Assembly (NCBI RefSeq): GCF_900699765.1 | Contig: NZ_CAADHO010000001.1 | Coordinates: forward strand, 558,001 to 622,000 | Direction of reading: 5' to 3' | From: Desulfoluna butyratoxydans | Lineage (GTDB): Bacteria; Desulfobacterota; Desulfobacteria; Desulfobacterales; Desulfolunaceae | DNA length: 64,000 nucleotides | In this document: piece after piece, positions 24,943-33,753 of the stretch | Numbering within the stretch: the first letter of the stretch is position 1 | How the letters are laid out: every line of letters starts with the position of its first letter | Position numbers and translations under genes: made by a program | The notes under the pieces: generated by a model | Databases searched by the model: none | Seen by the model: the letters and a program-made list of their open reading frames with translations, nothing else | Told to the model about the DNA's origin: nothing

Positions 24943-25009
24943 GAATAACTGTTTTGCACGCAACCCTTGGAACATCAAGTTTTGGAAATATCTTGCGGGA
25001 GCACCGACA

Positions 25010-25297
25010 ATGGCACTTACGAAGACGAACATTGTGGATCAAGTTCAGGAAAGCATAGGGTATTCAAGGAAACGCAGCAGTGATCTTGTGGAGACCCTGA
25101 TTGAAATCATCAAAGACACCATCGGGTCAGGAGAAGACGTCCTGGTCAGCGGGTTCGGAAAGTTCTGCGTCAAAGAAAAAGGCGCACGAAAAGGGCGCAA
25201 CCCGGCCACCGGAGACGACATGATGCTGGAAAAGAGAAAGGTCGTCACCTTCAAATGCTCATCGGTTCTTCGGGACAGGATCAACGACCACCGCTGA
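25010..25297 (+). CDS. Integration host factor, alpha-subunit-like (HU/IHF family)
   Basis: The 95-residue protein starts MALTKTNIVDQVQE and has the HU/IHF core with VLVSGFGKFCVKEKGARKGRNPATG, whose RNPATG is the arm that intercalates proline in the DNA minor groove. The LTK start and the divergence from HU favour IHF-alpha. It bends DNA and would assist sigma-54 promoters and recombination. GGGAG nine bases before the ATG supports this start; longer frames upstream are rejected. It has its own promoter and terminator, so it is monocistronic here. Confidence 0.88.
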   Translation: MALTKTNIVDQVQESIGYSRKRSSDLVETLIEIIKDTIGSGEDVLVSGFGKFCVKEKGARKGRNPATGDDMMLEKRKVVTFKCSSVLRDRINDHR

Positions 25298-25320
25298 ACA
25301 CCCCGTGTCTTCAGATTTCA

Positions 25321-25364
25321 AAAAAAAGCCCCCTTCGACTCAGATCGAAGGGGGCTTTTTTTTA
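25321..25364. terminator. Bidirectional rho-independent terminator after ihf
   Basis: A-run, GCCCCCTTCGA and TCGAAGGGGGC arms, and a T-run. It can stop transcription from either strand. Confidence 0.92.
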
Positions 25365-25414
25365 TATCCCGCTCAAACAAACAGAGGCCTTCTATGGTTA
25401 AAGCGGGTGAAAAA

Positions 25415-25690
25415 ACCAGCCTCCGGCGGCCAGGTGGGGCACCTGGAAACCCTGTGGCGAATGCATGGGAGCAGACATCCTTCAAACGATTTCGGGGCAT
25501 TTGGGATTCGCTTGACTTTAACCGGAAGGATTCCGGGGACGTTCGAAAAGTTTGACAAACAGGTTTTGTTTTTTGAGGGTGCGTCCCTACAGGGTATAGC
25601 CCCTCTTCTTTAATTTTATTACCGGAAAGTTTTTGCGAAGCTTTTTTCAAAAAGCGACCCGCCGGAGGCAACTGACTTTTTAAATGCGTT
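25415..25690. repeat. Modular GCCTCCGGCGG repeat cluster, copy D
   Basis: Inverted module 2 with extended flank at 25419-25500, the tail of module 1 at about 25544-25568, and module 3 at 25620-25669. It lies between the converging ihf and large membrane-protein genes, the same kind of place as copy C. No reading frame is supported. Confidence 0.78.
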
Positions 25691-25754
25691 GCCCCTGCGG
25701 CAGGGCCGCCGGTGCTTGCCTTTGAGGCCAGCACCGGCCATAGAAGCCTTGACG

Positions 25755-28700
25755 TTACGACTCGGGATGTTCCCCATGGGCGGCGGGCGCTTCCGGATCC
25801 TTCTTTTTTTCGGGCCTGCTCATCCAAAAACCGCCTTCCCCCAGGGAGCCTGCGGCCCACCGGCCCCAGCCCACCACCTTCAGGGCCAGCCAGAGGGACC
25901 AGGCAAGCATCACCAGCCGAAAGCTCCACACCGGCAGGGTCCAGACGGCCGGTTCGGGAAAAGCCCCGGCCACACGGTCCACGGTCCAGCGCAGCAGGGT
26001 GGCGGTGGAGCCGTTGCCGGACACCTGCATGTCCGGGATCCCCAGGAGCCCCGACCTCACCGCCTCAAAGAGAACCAGCACCACCAACACGCCCCAGGCC
26101 ACAAGGCCAAGCTGCATGCCGTTAAACACCAGGCGCCTTGAGGGCCGTTTGCGACGCCTGACCTCCAGGGCAAAAAACCATCCGGCGGCCATCACCACGG
26201 CGGGCAGGCTGCGGGTCACAAGCCCCAGCCCCAGAAGGGCCCACTCGGTACCGGACAGGGGCGAAAAGGGAACCCGGCCCAACAGGGTCCCTGCCAGGAT
26301 CACCAGGGCCACGAGACTCCACATCAGCACGGCAGGGCCCAGCACGGGCCCTTGGGTCCAGAGGATCCATTGATCCCTTGACAGGTGCATGATCAGATCG
26401 ATGTTCGACGCGCTGCGGCCCAGGGAGAGATCGGGCATGGCGGTTTTGCGGGGCACCACCAGGCTGAACAGGGAAAAGCCTTTTGCATCGGAGGCTCGCC
26501 AGGAGACCCGTACCTCGGCTTCTCCCGGGTCCACGGGCACGGTAAGGGCCCCACCCTCCTCGGGAACGGGCACCGGCTCTCCTGAGACGGTCACCTCCTT
26601 GACGTTGGGGTTGAACCGGCTCGCCACCGCCACCTCCGATCCCTTGGAGGCGCGGATGCCCGCTTCGAGTTCCATGCGGGTCTCCCCCCTGCCGGGCCGA
26701 AGGGTGACGCGGGCCCGGTCCACGGTGAGGGTGCGTCCCACGGCACCTGCAAAGCGCGATACGGAAAGGTTCACGGTCTCTCCCCGCCTGGGCAGCCACA
26801 CCATCCCTTTTCGATCCGTGCCCCCTGTGGGGGCGATGCCCTTCCAGGCCAGATGCCAGATGGGATCCAGGTGAAGGGTCCATGTTTCCACCACGCGTCC
26901 GCTGTCCGGAGCCTTGAGGGCAAGGGGCGTGCCCGGGGGAAGCACGCTCTCCCATCGCCGCCTCGTCACCCCGGAAGGAAAGGTCACGGAAACGGAGTCC
27001 CCGGTGCGCTTGACGCCTTTGAGGTCGGTTCGGATCTCCTCCCCTGCCAAAAGATCCAGGGACATCACCACCGGCGGTCCGGAAAGGTCCCCTCCGTTAC
27101 GGGTGACGGTGGTCACCACCCGCCACTCCAGGCCGAACTCCATGCGGCGCTGCACGCGGAACCAGCTGAACAGCCGCCCTTTGCCGGTAAGGGGCTTGCC
27201 CGTGTCCCCATCGGCTGTCATGCGGGTGGCCCGGATCACCCCGTCCACCTGGAGGGTATCGGTGAGCCCTGAGACCTGCCAGCCCTTGGCCCCCTTCACC
27301 CGCACCGTTCCCGGCGCAAGGGGGAACCGGAAGGTCCACTCAGCCCCGCCGCCCTCGGCGCTCAGGACCACGGTATGGATCCCGGGGGTCACACGCACCC
27401 AGGTCTCCCCGTCCACCTTCAGAAGCTCAAGGGCCTTTCCCCGCTTATCGGCCACCGAGGCGAGGCGCCAGCTGCCGTCCCCGGACGGAAGGGGAACAGC
27501 CATGTGGGCCTGGGCGTCCACCTGCAGCACCATGCGCGCCGGATCAGACGCTTTCTGCGGCAGGGCCAGCTCGGCCCGGGACAGGGCCGCACAAAAGGGG
27601 GCGCAGGGAGGCGGTTCCGTGAGCCGGGAGCGGAGTTCATCAAGGAGAGGGGCCGGAGGAAAGGCGTCGGCAGCAGCCACCCGCGGAAGCATGCAGAGCA
27701 AGACACCCACCAGCAACAGGGGCTGGGCCCCCTTCCGCCGGAAAAACCCGCCGGGGGCCACCGGGGCCACCCGCAACAGAAGCAGAAGCAGCACAGCCAC
27801 CCGAACCACATGGAGCCCGCGCCGAAGGCTCGGGGGGACAAGGTGCAGGGTCACGCTGTGGGACTCTGCGGCCGGGCCCGTCACCGCAGCCACACGCATC
27901 CAGCGCCAGGCAGGCAGGGCGGGCCCGGTCTGGGTCTCCCCCTCATCCGGGGGCAGGACCATCCTCGGGCGGGCCCTTTTCTCTGTTTTGGCAAGGCTGG
28001 AACGGGACACAACCTCATCCATCTGCATCATGGACTCCATGGGGGATTCCATGGACCGGGCAGCCCCGTCCGTTTCCATTCCGGCCCCGCGGTACGCCCC
28101 CCCATGCCGCAGCTCCAGCTGGGGGTACAGGGCCTGGCGAAGCTGCTGGGATGCAAACACAAGGGAGACGGCAAAAAGGGAGACGAGGACGGCTCCGTGA
28201 AGCCCCCTTACCCCACGGCCCCACAGGCCGGCAAGGCGCCCGTCTCCCCCAACGGCCAGGCGCATCAGGGCGGTGGTGACCAGGACCGCCGGCCAGAGCA
28301 GGGCCGGTGAAAAGGGCTCCTGCCACACAAGGGCCAGGCCGGGGACAAAGAGGCACCCCCAGACCGGTCCCCAGAGCTTAAAGGCGGCCACCCCCACCAC
28401 GAGAATCAAAAAGAAGTCAAGGAGGGACCAGGCATCCAGAAACACACGTCCCGACTCCACGGCGGCCCCGGCAACGGCCAGGATCCCCCAGCCCACGGGC
28501 AGGTGAACCACCATGGAGGTCCGGTCAAAGGCAAGGTTCCACCCCACGGGCAGGGCCATGGGCGAGGAGTCCCGGTCCATGCGGGAGACGGCATCAAGGG
28601 CAACGGCCCCTTTCTGCACCTCCACCCCGAACCGGTTCCGGCCGGAGTCAGCCACCATGCGGTCCCGCCCGTCCAGGCGGATGCGGCCGGGCTGAAAGGG

Positions 28701-29825
28701 CCCGTCCGGCAGGGAGACAAAACGCCGGGCATTGAGCTCACCGGAGATCCGGTCCCTTACCGTGGCCCCGCCCCCGTCAAAATCGAGCCACACCTCCCGG
28801 TCCAGGGTGAGGCGGGACGCGCCCTTCCCCTGGCCCCGCCTCACCTCGGTGACGCCAAGGACATCGCCCTTTTTCGCCATATACGCGGGAAAACGCTTCC
28901 AGGCTTCTGGCAGGCGGGTCATGTGGGGATCCACCTGTTTCAAGCCCTCCAGGGAGACCAGCCGCATGGAGGACGAGCGCCTGAACACCCAGACCTCCGA
29001 ACCAAAAGGGGCTTCAAAGGGGGCAAGGGTGGAAAGGATATCGTCGTACACCGCGGTGACGGTCACCGTCCATTTTCCCGGTTTCACGTCCACTTCAAGG
29101 CTTCCGTCCTCCCCCATGCGGGCAGGCAGGTCACTGGACAGGGAGACCGGAGAGGTGTCGGCCAGGAGAATCCCCTCCAGGGTTTCCCGACGCTTGCCCC
29201 CTGAGACCGAAAGGGTAAGGCGTGTGGTGACGGTGGCGGGCAGGACGTCGGCAAAGAGCCGCGCCGCTTCCACGGAGAGCTGGTCGTTCTCCCTGGGTGT
29301 CTGCCGTGGGCGGTTCATCCAGAGGCGATGGTCGCCGTCAAGGTAGGGGGCTTCCACCACACCGCCGTCCACGGTCAGGGCAACGGAGGCTGTGGCAGGG
29401 GGCACGGAGATGGCGTGGGGACGGCGGGTCCAGCTGAACCGGCCGGAAAGGCTGTGGGTCCCGGCCCCAAGGTAGACCCGGGGCCTGCCGTCAGCCAGGG
29501 TCACGGGGATGGGGGCGCCGTCGGCCGTCACCGTGTGGGGCCTCAGGGTGGTGTCCCCGGGAAGGCCCACGAACCCGTCGGCAAAAAGGGTCACCTCCTG
29601 GCGGAAACGTCCCTGCGTCTGATCCGCCACCAGGTGAAGGGTTCCCGGCCAGAGGCATAAAACGCGGCCGCTCTCCCCGTTGAGTCCGGGGCAGGCCACC
29701 TGCGCCTCACCGTCCATGACCCACCCCTGCCAGGGGGCGAGGGGTTCCGGTACAGTCACCTCATCCGACGCCCACCCTGCCGCGCTTGCCAGCAACACGA
29801 AAAAAACCGTCAACAACCGTTTCAT
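25755..29825 (-). CDS. Very large inner-membrane protein of unknown function
   Basis: The 1356-residue product begins with a signal peptide (MKRLLTVFFVLLASAAGWAS). About 420 residues of beta-rich periplasmic sequence follow. Then comes a cluster of membrane segments (about residues 440-590), a proline- and glutamate-rich linker, more hydrophobic segments near 650-710, a second long beta-rich region, and a final set of about four membrane segments before a charged tail (KKKDPEAPAA). I recognise no catalytic motif. AAGGAG six bases before the ATG at 29825 supports the start. It stands apart from its neighbours by about 170 bases upstream; repeat copy D follows it. Confidence 0.7.
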   Translation of the reverse strand: MKRLLTVFFVLLASAAGWASDEVTVPEPLAPWQGWVMDGEAQVACPGLNGESGRVLCLWPGTLHLVADQTQGRFRQEVTLFADGFVGLPGDTTLRPHTVTADGAPIPVTLADGRPRVYLGAGTHSLSGRFSWTRRPHAISVPPATASVALTVDGGVVEAPYLDGDHRLWMNRPRQTPRENDQLSVEAARLFADVLPATVTTRLTLSVSGGKRRETLEGILLADTSPVSLSSDLPARMGEDGSLEVDVKPGKWTVTVTAVYDDILSTLAPFEAPFGSEVWVFRRSSSMRLVSLEGLKQVDPHMTRLPEAWKRFPAYMAKKGDVLGVTEVRRGQGKGASRLTLDREVWLDFDGGGATVRDRISGELNARRFVSLPDGPFQPGRIRLDGRDRMVADSGRNRFGVEVQKGAVALDAVSRMDRDSSPMALPVGWNLAFDRTSMVVHLPVGWGILAVAGAAVESGRVFLDAWSLLDFFLILVVGVAAFKLWGPVWGCLFVPGLALVWQEPFSPALLWPAVLVTTALMRLAVGGDGRLAGLWGRGVRGLHGAVLVSLFAVSLVFASQQLRQALYPQLELRHGGAYRGAGMETDGAARSMESPMESMMQMDEVVSRSSLAKTEKRARPRMVLPPDEGETQTGPALPAWRWMRVAAVTGPAAESHSVTLHLVPPSLRRGLHVVRVAVLLLLLLRVAPVAPGGFFRRKGAQPLLLVGVLLCMLPRVAAADAFPPAPLLDELRSRLTEPPPCAPFCAALSRAELALPQKASDPARMVLQVDAQAHMAVPLPSGDGSWRLASVADKRGKALELLKVDGETWVRVTPGIHTVVLSAEGGGAEWTFRFPLAPGTVRVKGAKGWQVSGLTDTLQVDGVIRATRMTADGDTGKPLTGKGRLFSWFRVQRRMEFGLEWRVVTTVTRNGGDLSGPPVVMSLDLLAGEEIRTDLKGVKRTGDSVSVTFPSGVTRRRWESVLPPGTPLALKAPDSGRVVETWTLHLDPIWHLAWKGIAPTGGTDRKGMVWLPRRGETVNLSVSRFAGAVGRTLTVDRARVTLRPGRGETRMELEAGIRASKGSEVAVASRFNPNVKEVTVSGEPVPVPEEGGALTVPVDPGEAEVRVSWRASDAKGFSLFSLVVPRKTAMPDLSLGRSASNIDLIMHLSRDQWILWTQGPVLGPAVLMWSLVALVILAGTLLGRVPFSPLSGTEWALLGLGLVTRSLPAVVMAAGWFFALEVRRRKRPSRRLVFNGMQLGLVAWGVLVVLVLFEAVRSGLLGIPDMQVSGNGSTATLLRWTVDRVAGAFPEPAVWTLPVWSFRLVMLAWSLWLALKVVGWGRWAAGSLGEGGFWMSRPEKKKDPEAPAAHGEHPES

Positions 29826-29994
29826 CCCCATCTCCTTGAACGCTGAGTTCACATGCCCGCTGTTGCACGAGTCACAGCCACCCTGGAGCCAGGGCCGGAC
29901 AATCCATGCGGATAACGCCTTTTGTCAACCAGGCAACAGGCTGGGCCATAAAGACCGCGGGGGTCGAAGCGACGACCCGTCGCCATCAACCATC

Positions 29995-30723
29995 CTATTT
30001 TTTAAACATTTTATCAACCTCATCCGTCAGGGTGCCATCGCTTTCATGGACCGTCAGGGGAGGCAGGGTGTGGAGGGATCCGGGGAGCCTGCCAAGGGAG
30101 AGAAGCAGGCGTTTGGGGGGCGCACCGGCATGGGAACAGACCATGCGGAGCCGCCGGGGGTAGAGTTTTTTCTGTTGCGCGGCCGCCAGCACCTCTTCGC
30201 ACCGCTCCGCCGGATAGACCAGGTGAAAGGTCCCGGAGGGCGACAGGTTGGCAAGGGCGGCATCCAGGAGCTGGGGAAGGGAGAGGCTTACCTCATGGCG
30301 GGCGATGGCCTTCTGGTCCCGGGGGTTGAGGCGGCCACGGCCCAGGGGGGTGTAAGGGGGGTTGCTGATCACCAGGTCAAAGGGACCGCCGGGGTAAGGC
30401 CCCCGGCACCGGCGCATGTCGGCATGGTGGATGAAGGCCCGGTGGGACACATTGTTTTCCAGGACGTTTCGCCGGGCAAGGCGGGCAAGGGAGGCCTGGA
30501 GTTCCACCCCCACCACCTGCTTCAGGCCGGGGTACCGACACGCCAGGACCAGGGGCATCACCCCGCAGCCGCACCCCAGATCCAGCAGGGATTGCGCTTC
30601 TCCGGCCTCTGCAAAATGGGCCAGCAGCACCGAGTCCATGGAGAACCGGTACCCTCTCTTCTCCTGGTAGAGGACCAGCTCGCCGTCAAACAGGGTGTCT
30701 GCGGTGAGCTCGGGATCACCCAC
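29995..30723 (-). CDS. tRNA1(Val) (adenine-N6)-methyltransferase-like (TrmN6/YfiC)
   Basis: The 242-residue SAM-dependent methyltransferase has motif I LLDLGCGCGVMPLVLA, an acidic SAM ligand in VVGVELQ, and the adenine-N6 motif NPPY (SNPPYTPLG). The start LTADTLFDGELVLYQEKRGYRFSMDSVLLAHF matches the TrmN6 family that methylates A37 of tRNA1(Val). The start is a GTG with GGAGGA five bases upstream, overlapping the end of the DciA gene by eight bases, so translation is coupled. The exact tRNA target is inferred from the family. Confidence 0.85.
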   Translation of the reverse strand: MGDPELTADTLFDGELVLYQEKRGYRFSMDSVLLAHFAEAGEAQSLLDLGCGCGVMPLVLACRYPGLKQVVGVELQASLARLARRNVLENNVSHRAFIHHADMRRCRGPYPGGPFDLVISNPPYTPLGRGRLNPRDQKAIARHEVSLSLPQLLDAALANLSPSGTFHLVYPAERCEEVLAAAQQKKLYPRRLRMVCSHAGAPPKRLLLSLGRLPGSLHTLPPLTVHESDGTLTDEVDKMFKK

Positions 30724-31066
30724 GCTCGTCCTCCGCCACGTGGCCGATGGAAAAACGGATCTCCCGGAGGGTGTCCTCCCCGAGCTGGGTGTTGATCCTT
30801 GCCACGATCTCGTCTTTCATCATGGACAGGTGGTGAATCCAGACAGAGCTGTCCACGGTCACGAGGAGCAGGGACCCTTTAAAGGCCTTGGGGCGGGTGT
30901 GGCGTGCCACCTCCTCGCCCACGGCCTCGGTCCAGGTCTTCCAGAGGGAGAGCAGCTCAAGGTCCGCACGCTGGGTCAGGGAGCCCATATGTTGTGACAG
31001 GATATCCCCCACATGGGTGGCCCCGTCTTTTTTTTCATGTCGTTTCATGGCTCGAAGATTCACCAC
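30716..31066 (-). CDS. DciA-like (DUF721) protein
   Basis: The 116-residue protein matches DUF721/DciA: THVGDILSQH, LWKTWTEAVGEEVARHTRPKAFKGSLLLVTVDSSVW, and MMKDEIVARIN. DciA loads the replicative helicase DnaB in most bacteria that lack DnaC. The start is uncertain: a GTG at 31066 has AGAGG five bases upstream, while an ATG at 31048 gives the more usual N-terminus. It overlaps the methyltransferase gene and is divergent from hflK. Confidence 0.82.
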   Translation of the reverse strand: MVNLRAMKRHEKKDGATHVGDILSQHMGSLTQRADLELLSLWKTWTEAVGEEVARHTRPKAFKGSLLLVTVDSSVWIHHLSMMKDEIVARINTQLGEDTLREIRFSIGHVAEDERG

Positions 31067-31135
31067 ACCTGCCTCTGCCTGTCAACCTCCGGTGTGGTCC
31101 CTGTCGCAACTTTATGCGAGTTTCCACTTTGATCC

Positions 31136-31164
31136 TTGAAAGTTTTCACGCATTTTATTAGATT
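31136..31164 (+). promoter_or_regulatory. hflK promoter
   Basis: TTGAAA (31136-31141), 17 bases, TAGATT (31159-31164), about 65 bases before the hflK ATG, in an A/T-rich stretch. Confidence 0.5.
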
Positions 31165-31229
31165 TTTAACAGTGTGCCTTCGGCATGAGACCCTTCACGA
31201 ATCTGCAATCACAAACCACAGGAACCACT

Positions 31230-32288
31230 ATGAATTGGGACTGGGACAAACTCAGAGAACAACAGAGTCAGAAAAAACCCTTCGGTGGCGGCGGAGGATC
31301 GGGCGGTGACGGCCCCAACCCCCCGCAGTTGGATGACCTGATGAATCAGTTTAAAAACTTCAGGCTCCCCGGCGGACTGATCCTCATCGTTCTTTTTCTA
31401 CTATTTTTCGGCAAATCCATGATCTACACCATCGGTGTCGGTGAAGTGGGCGTTATCCAGCGGTTCGGGCAGTACTCCCGCCAGACCCTGCCCGGCCTTC
31501 ACCTGAAGCTGCCCATCGGCATCGAAAAACTCACCAAGGTCAACGTCGACATCATCCGGAAAGAGGAGTTCGGGTTCACCGAAAACCAGTATTCCGGTCG
31601 ACCCGGCGTGACCCCCAGGGACGATGTGTCCCTCATGCTCACCGGCGACCTCAACGTGGGCCTTGTGCCCTGGCTGGTGCAGTACCGCATTGAAGATCCG
31701 GTGAAATACCTCTTTGAGGTGGATCAACCCGAGAGCCTGCTGCGGGACATGGCCGAAGCGTCCATGCGCCTGGTGGTGGGGGACCGCACCATCAACGAGG
31801 TGATCATCAAGCGTGACGAAATCGCCATGGCGGCCAAAGAGAGGCTCCAGACGGAACTCAACGAGGCCAAGACCGGCATCACCATCTCCACCATCGAGAT
31901 GAAAAAGACCAACGTCCCGGGACCGGTCCAGCCCTCCTTCAACGAGGTCAACAAGGCCCAGCAGGAGAAGGAGACCATGATCTACAAGGCGCGGGAAGCT
32001 TACAACACAGCCATCCCGGCAGCCCGAGGCGAAGCCGAGCGCACCATCCGGGCGGCCGAAGGCTATGCCCTGGACCGCATCAACCGCGCCAAGGGTGACG
32101 CCTCACGCTTCCTCTCCCTGTATGAAGAGTACGCCAAGGCCAAAGATGTCACCACCCGGCGCATCTACCTGGAAAAAATGGGCGAGATCCTGCCCAAACT
32201 CGGCCGGAAGTACATTGTGGATGAAAAGCAGCAGAACCTGCTTCCCCTGCTGAACATGGGACCGGGCAAGGAGGCGATGTCCAAATGA
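31230..32288 (+). CDS. hflK: Membrane protease regulator HflK
   Basis: The 352-residue product has a glycine-rich N-terminus (GGGGGSGGDG), one membrane segment (GGLILIVLFLLFFG, about 48-62), then an SPFH/band-7 domain starting VGVIQRFGQYSRQTLPGLHLKLP and a long charged coiled coil. HflK with HflC forms a ring complex around the FtsH protease in the inner membrane. The ATG at 31230 has AGGA upstream; a longer frame is rejected. hflC overlaps by four bases, so the subunits are made together. Confidence 0.93.
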   Translation: MNWDWDKLREQQSQKKPFGGGGGSGGDGPNPPQLDDLMNQFKNFRLPGGLILIVLFLLFFGKSMIYTIGVGEVGVIQRFGQYSRQTLPGLHLKLPIGIEKLTKVNVDIIRKEEFGFTENQYSGRPGVTPRDDVSLMLTGDLNVGLVPWLVQYRIEDPVKYLFEVDQPESLLRDMAEASMRLVVGDRTINEVIIKRDEIAMAAKERLQTELNEAKTGITISTIEMKKTNVPGPVQPSFNEVNKAQQEKETMIYKAREAYNTAIPAARGEAERTIRAAEGYALDRINRAKGDASRFLSLYEEYAKAKDVTTRRIYLEKMGEILPKLGRKYIVDEKQQNLLPLLNMGPGKEAMSK

Positions 32289-33226
32289 AAACAACCGCAG
32301 TTTCAACACTGATCCTTGTCTTTGCCGCCGTGGCCGTACTGGTCATGTCCGCCTACACCGTGGACGAGACCGAGCAGGTGGTCATCACCCGCTTCGGTAA
32401 GGTCATCGGCGAACCCACCACAGACGCGGGGCTTCACTTCAAGCTCCCCTTTGTGGACCAGGTCAGCCCCTTTCCCAAAAACCTGCAGCAGTGGGACGGG
32501 GAGAGCGGTGAGATCCCCACCCTCAACAAGACCTATATCCTGGTCAACACCTTTGCCCGCTGGCAGGTGGTGGACCCGGTCCTCTTCTTCCAGACCTGTC
32601 GGGACGTCCGCGGCGGCCTCATCCGCATCGGGGACATCATCGACCCGGCGGTGAAAAACGCCATCGCCTCCTACGACCTCATTGAGACGGTGCGGAACTC
32701 AAGCCGCCTGGAGAACGTGGACGACCTGGTCCTGAAAGCGGTCTCCGAGCAGTACGAGACCAACCAGACCATCAAGGCAGGGCGAAGCGTCATCACCCGC
32801 CAGATCATGGCAAACGCCGGGGAGAAGCTCAAGGGCTTCGGCATCAACCTGGTGGACGTCAAGATCAAGCGGCTCAACTACCGTGACGACGTGCGAAATT
32901 CGGTCTACGACCGCATGATCGCCGAGCGAACCCAGATTGTGGAGAAGTTCCGGTCGGAAGGCCGGGGCGAGGCCCAGAAAATCAAGGGTGAGATGGAAAA
33001 GGAACTCAAGAAGATCGAGTCCGAGGCCTATCGTACGGCCCAGGAGCTCAAAGGTAAGGCCGATGCGGAAGTCACCAGCATCTATGCCGACGCCTACGGG
33101 CGGGATCCGGAGTTCTACTCCTTCACCAAATCCCTGGAGGTGTACGGGACCGCCCTCAACAAAGAGAGCACCCTGGTCCTGTCCACGGACTCCGAGTTTC
33201 TCAAGTACCTGAAAGAGAGACGTTAG
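32285..33226 (+). CDS. hflC: Membrane protease regulator HflC
   Basis: The 313-residue SPFH protein has an N-terminal membrane anchor (TLILVFAAVAVLVMSAYTV), ETEQVVITRFGKVIGEPTTDAGLHFKLPF as the band-7 start, and the coiled-coil AERTQIVEKFRSEGRGEAQKIKGEMEKEL typical of HflC. It partners HflK in controlling FtsH. The ATG overlaps the hflK stop (ATGA). A strong hairpin and a terminator follow. Confidence 0.93.
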   Translation: MKTTAVSTLILVFAAVAVLVMSAYTVDETEQVVITRFGKVIGEPTTDAGLHFKLPFVDQVSPFPKNLQQWDGESGEIPTLNKTYILVNTFARWQVVDPVLFFQTCRDVRGGLIRIGDIIDPAVKNAIASYDLIETVRNSSRLENVDDLVLKAVSEQYETNQTIKAGRSVITRQIMANAGEKLKGFGINLVDVKIKRLNYRDDVRNSVYDRMIAERTQIVEKFRSEGRGEAQKIKGEMEKELKKIESEAYRTAQELKGKADAEVTSIYADAYGRDPEFYSFTKSLEVYGTALNKESTLVLSTDSEFLKYLKERR

Positions 33227-33250
33227 GGGGGCATCCCCTGAGCAGGTTCG

Positions 33251-33276
33251 GTGCACGGCCCTTTCGGGGCCGTGCA
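33251..33276 (+). other. Perfect hairpin after hflC
   Basis: GTGCACGGCCC and GGGCCGTGCAC arms over about four bases; no T-run. It probably protects the 3' end of the hflKC message ahead of the real terminator. Confidence 0.6.
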
Positions 33277-33323
33277 CTTACATCGCGCTTACCAGGCCGG
33301 CCCCTGCCCGGCCCTCGGACACA

Positions 33324-33358
33324 AAAAAAGCACCTGAGCGCAAGCGCCGGTGCTTTTT
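33324..33358. terminator. Bidirectional terminator between hflC and the bS22-like gene
   Basis: AAAAAAGCACC and GGTGCTTTTT arms with an inner GCGC stem. The A-run and T-run allow use by hflC on the plus strand and by the small gene on the minus strand. Confidence 0.85.
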
Positions 33359-33386
33359 CTGTCTTAACAAAATCGGGATAGAAACC

Positions 33387-33485
33387 CTATTTGCCCTTGC
33401 GTCGCTGATGACGAGTTCGGGCCAACAGTTTTCTATGCTTGTGCTTGCGCATCTTCTTGCGCCGTTTTTTAATCACGCTACCCAA
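33387..33485 (-). CDS. bS22 / AURKAIP1-COX24-domain micro-ribosomal protein (32 residues, TTG start)
   Basis: Reading the minus strand from TTG gives MGSVIKKRRKKMRKHKHRKL followed by LARTRHQRRKGK. More than half of the residues are Lys or Arg. The MGSVIKKRRK start and the KHRKLL...TR-x-QRR pattern match actinobacterial ribosomal protein bS22 and the AURKAIP1/COX24 domain of mitochondrial mS38, both from memory. GGAGG lies seven bases before the TTG, which strongly supports that start; an in-frame ATG 18 bases earlier lies before the Shine-Dalgarno site. Such proteins sit near helix 44 of the small subunit. It is too short for routine gene calling and has its own terminator. Confidence 0.88.
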   Translation of the reverse strand: MGSVIKKRRKKMRKHKHRKLLARTRHQRRKGK

Positions 33486-33753
33486 CAGACCACCTCCGTT
33501 CATAGAGATATTTTATGCAATCATAATCACATTGAATGTGTGTTTTGGTAACCGCCGCTGAATCAAACCGAGCGAAACATAAACGCTGCACGGTCAGGTA
33601 CACGGAAAGAGCGTCTCTTCCATCATGCACTCACCCTGGGTAAACCCGGGAAAGCATGTAACTTCCTTACCTTTTCATCATTCTACGGCGTTACACAAAA
33701 CAAGAAATTACCACCTTTACCCTCACTTTGTCCACATGTTTTTCCAGGAGACC

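Noticed and set aside
25755-29825. The many long plus-strand frames opposite the large membrane protein
   Set aside because: They are antisense shadows caused by GC-rich codon use; they lack ribosome sites and known domains.
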